This document shows positions 5,838 to 7,081 of a stretch of DNA of 7,081 bases, piece after piece. The notes under the pieces are model-generated. The model was given only the letters and a program-made list of their open reading frames with translations, was not told the origin of the DNA and ran no database searches. Source of the DNA: Pseudomonadota bacterium. Its GTDB lineage: Bacteria > Pseudomonadota > Gammaproteobacteria > Acidiferrobacterales > Acidiferrobacteraceae. Numbering within the stretch: the first letter of the stretch is position 1; each line of letters begins with the position of its first letter. A program made the position numbers and the translations under genes. Where the stretch lies: positions 1 to 7,081 of the forward strand of contig JAJZZU010000132.1 in the NCBI GenBank assembly GCA_021797365.1. The letters run 5' to 3'.

Positions 5838-7081
5838 ATGGGGTATTTTCTAGACAGGTTGTCCTATTTCACGAAAAAGCGCACGGCGTTCGCCGATGGG
5901 CACGGTATGCTCGTTACAGACAGCCGCCAGTGGGAGGATGGCTACCGTGGCCGCTGGCGCTTCGACAAGATTGCGCGCTCCACCCACGGGGTCAACTGCA
6001 CAGGCGGCTGCAGTTGGCGCATCTATGTCAAAAACGGCCTGGTCGCCTTCGAGACCCAATACACGGATTATCCATGCACGCGCCCCGACCTCCCCAATCA
6101 CGAGCCACGCGGCTGCCAGCGCGGGGCGAGCTACTCGTGGTATCTCTACAGCCCTCACCGCATCAAGCATCCCATGATCCGCGGCCGGCTGCTCGCCCTC
6201 TATCGCGCCGAGCGCGAGTCTGGCAAGGACCCGGTGGCGGCCTGGAGGGCGATTCAAGAGGACCCGGACAAACGCCGCCGGTATACGGCGGTGCGCGGAC
6301 TCGGCGGTTTCGTGCGCGCCACCTGGGACGAGGTGACCGAGATCATCGCCGCGGCCAACGTCCATACGATCCAGGCCCACGGCCCGGACCGCGTCATCGG
6401 GTTTTCGCCGATCCCGGCCATGTCCATGATCAGCTATGCCGCGGGCAGCCGTTATCTGAGCCTGATCGGCGGCGTGCCATTGAGCTTCTATGACTGGTAT
6501 TGCGACCTGCCACCGTCCTCGCCCCAGACCTGGGGGGAGCAGACCGACGTCCCGGAGGCCGCCGACTGGTACAACGCCACCTACATCATCGTCGCCGGCA
6601 CCAATCTGCCGATGACACGCACGCCCGACGCCCATTTCTACGCCGAGGTGCGCTACAAGGGCGCGAAGGTCGTGGCGGTAGCGCCCGATTACGCGGAATA
6701 CGTGAAGTTCGCCGATTTGTGGATGCCCGCCCGCGCCGGCACGGATGCGGCCTTATTCATGGCCATGAATCACGTCGTTCTCAGCGAATACTATATCGCG
6801 CGCAAAGATCCCTACTTTGAGGAATACGCGCGCGAGTTCACGGACCTGCCGATGCAAGTCCTCCTGCGGGTACTCCCCGACGGCTCCTATGCGGGCGGGC
6901 GCTTCCTGCGCGCCTCCGACCTCATCGCCTCCCTGGGTCAGACCAAAAACGCCGAATGGAAGACCGTGGTCTACGACGCGCGCTCCCAATCGTTCGCCTG
7001 TCCGAACGGCTCGATCGGCTTTCGTTGGGGCGACGACGGGCAATGGAACCTGCGCGCCGAGGATGCCGGCTCTGGGGGCCG
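5838..7081 (+). CDS. narG: Respiratory nitrate reductase alpha subunit NarG, N-terminal third
   Basis: The first 414 codons are visible; the frame is open to the right edge (the full family is about 1,220-1,250 residues). NarG is the molybdenum bis-MGD subunit that reduces nitrate to nitrite on the cytoplasmic side, taking electrons from quinol through NarI and NarH. It aligns almost without gaps to E. coli NarG as I recall it. The N-terminus MGYFLDRLSYFTKKR is the Tat-like tail of this family. The FS0 [4Fe-4S] ligands are H50, C54, C58 (in THGVNCTGGCSW) and C93 (EPRGCQRGASYSWY). D223 in YDWYCDLPP corresponds to the Asp that ligates molybdenum. Other hallmarks are GFSPIPAMSM, QTWGEQTDVPE, TRTPDAHF and NGSIGFRWG. 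The start is fixed by GGAGG at 5825-5829, 8 nt before the ATG. C80, where E. coli has Arg, is an extra cysteine near FS0. narHJI presumably follow outside the window. Confidence 0.97.
   Translation, partial: MGYFLDRLSYFTKKRTAFADGHGMLVTDSRQWEDGYRGRWRFDKIARSTHGVNCTGGCSWRIYVKNGLVAFETQYTDYPCTRPDLPNHEPRGCQRGASYSWYLYSPHRIKHPMIRGRLLALYRAERESGKDPVAAWRAIQEDPDKRRRYTAVRGLGGFVRATWDEVTEIIAAANVHTIQAHGPDRVIGFSPIPAMSMISYAAGSRYLSLIGGVPLSFYDWYCDLPPSSPQTWGEQTDVPEAADWYNATYIIVAGTNLPMTRTPDAHFYAEVRYKGAKVVAVAPDYAEYVKFADLWMPARAGTDAALFMAMNHVVLSEYYIARKDPYFEEYAREFTDLPMQVLLRVLPDGSYAGGRFLRASDLIASLGQTKNAEWKTVVYDARSQSFACPNGSIGFRWGDDGQWNLRAEDAGSGG

Noticed and set aside
5813..6493. 226-codon plus-strand frame overlapping narG
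   Set aside because: The true narG frame starts at 5838 with a good Shine-Dalgarno and aligns to NarG throughout; this frame is out of phase.
5850..6635. 261-codon minus-strand frame inside narG
   Set aside because: It is the shadow of a strongly conserved coding region.
1..7081. tRNA genes, CRISPR arrays, IS elements
   Set aside because: No tRNA TPsiC-like block with cloverleaf pairing, no spaced repeats, and no transposase or terminal inverted repeats were seen on reading both strands.

Overview
The window reads as GC-rich proteobacterial DNA, most likely from a gammaproteobacterium or betaproteobacterium. The evidence is the close match of three proteins to the enterobacterial NarX, NarL and NarG families and the strong G/C bias at third codon positions. 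A fragment at the left edge resembles a NuoL/DabB-type proton-conducting membrane subunit. This would fit a chemolithoautotroph, but that and any genus-level guess (for example an acidophilic sulfur/iron oxidiser) are inference only.

Layout from left to right. (1) Positions 1-180, minus strand: the beginning of a NADH-dehydrogenase-5/DabB-like gene that runs off the left edge. Its N-terminus looks too short for the family. (2) About 265-1281: roughly 1 kb with no convincing gene. It holds an AT-rich patch, a TGGGC tandem repeat with G-quadruplex potential, and a few weak small ORFs. (3) 1282-2748, minus strand: a solitary AAA_14/DUF4143 ATPase with a PD-(D/E)XK-like C-terminal motif. Its start codon lies inside a perfect inverted repeat. 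(4) 2791-2957: a spacer with a -10-like element, an imperfect hairpin and a short 20-bp-phased direct repeat. (5) 2958-5539, minus strand: narXL, encoding a nitrate sensor kinase and its response regulator, overlapping by ATGA. (6) 5540-5837: the divergent control region, with NarL-type heptamers (one 7-2-7 dyad and one isolated site) and a 29-codon ORF with a strong Shine-Dalgarno. (7) 5838 to the right edge, plus strand: the first third of narG, the catalytic subunit of membrane-bound respiratory nitrate reductase.

How the parts fit. NarX should sense periplasmic nitrate/nitrite through its P-box and phosphorylate NarL at Asp57. NarL would then bind heptamers in the shared intergenic region and control narG (and presumably narHJI beyond the window), and perhaps narXL itself. 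The arrangement is a self-contained nitrate-respiration module. The ATPase and the left-edge fragment have no evident link to it. I found no clearly novel system. The best leads are the control-region dyad with its overlapping small ORF, and the inverted repeat that buries the ATPase start codon.
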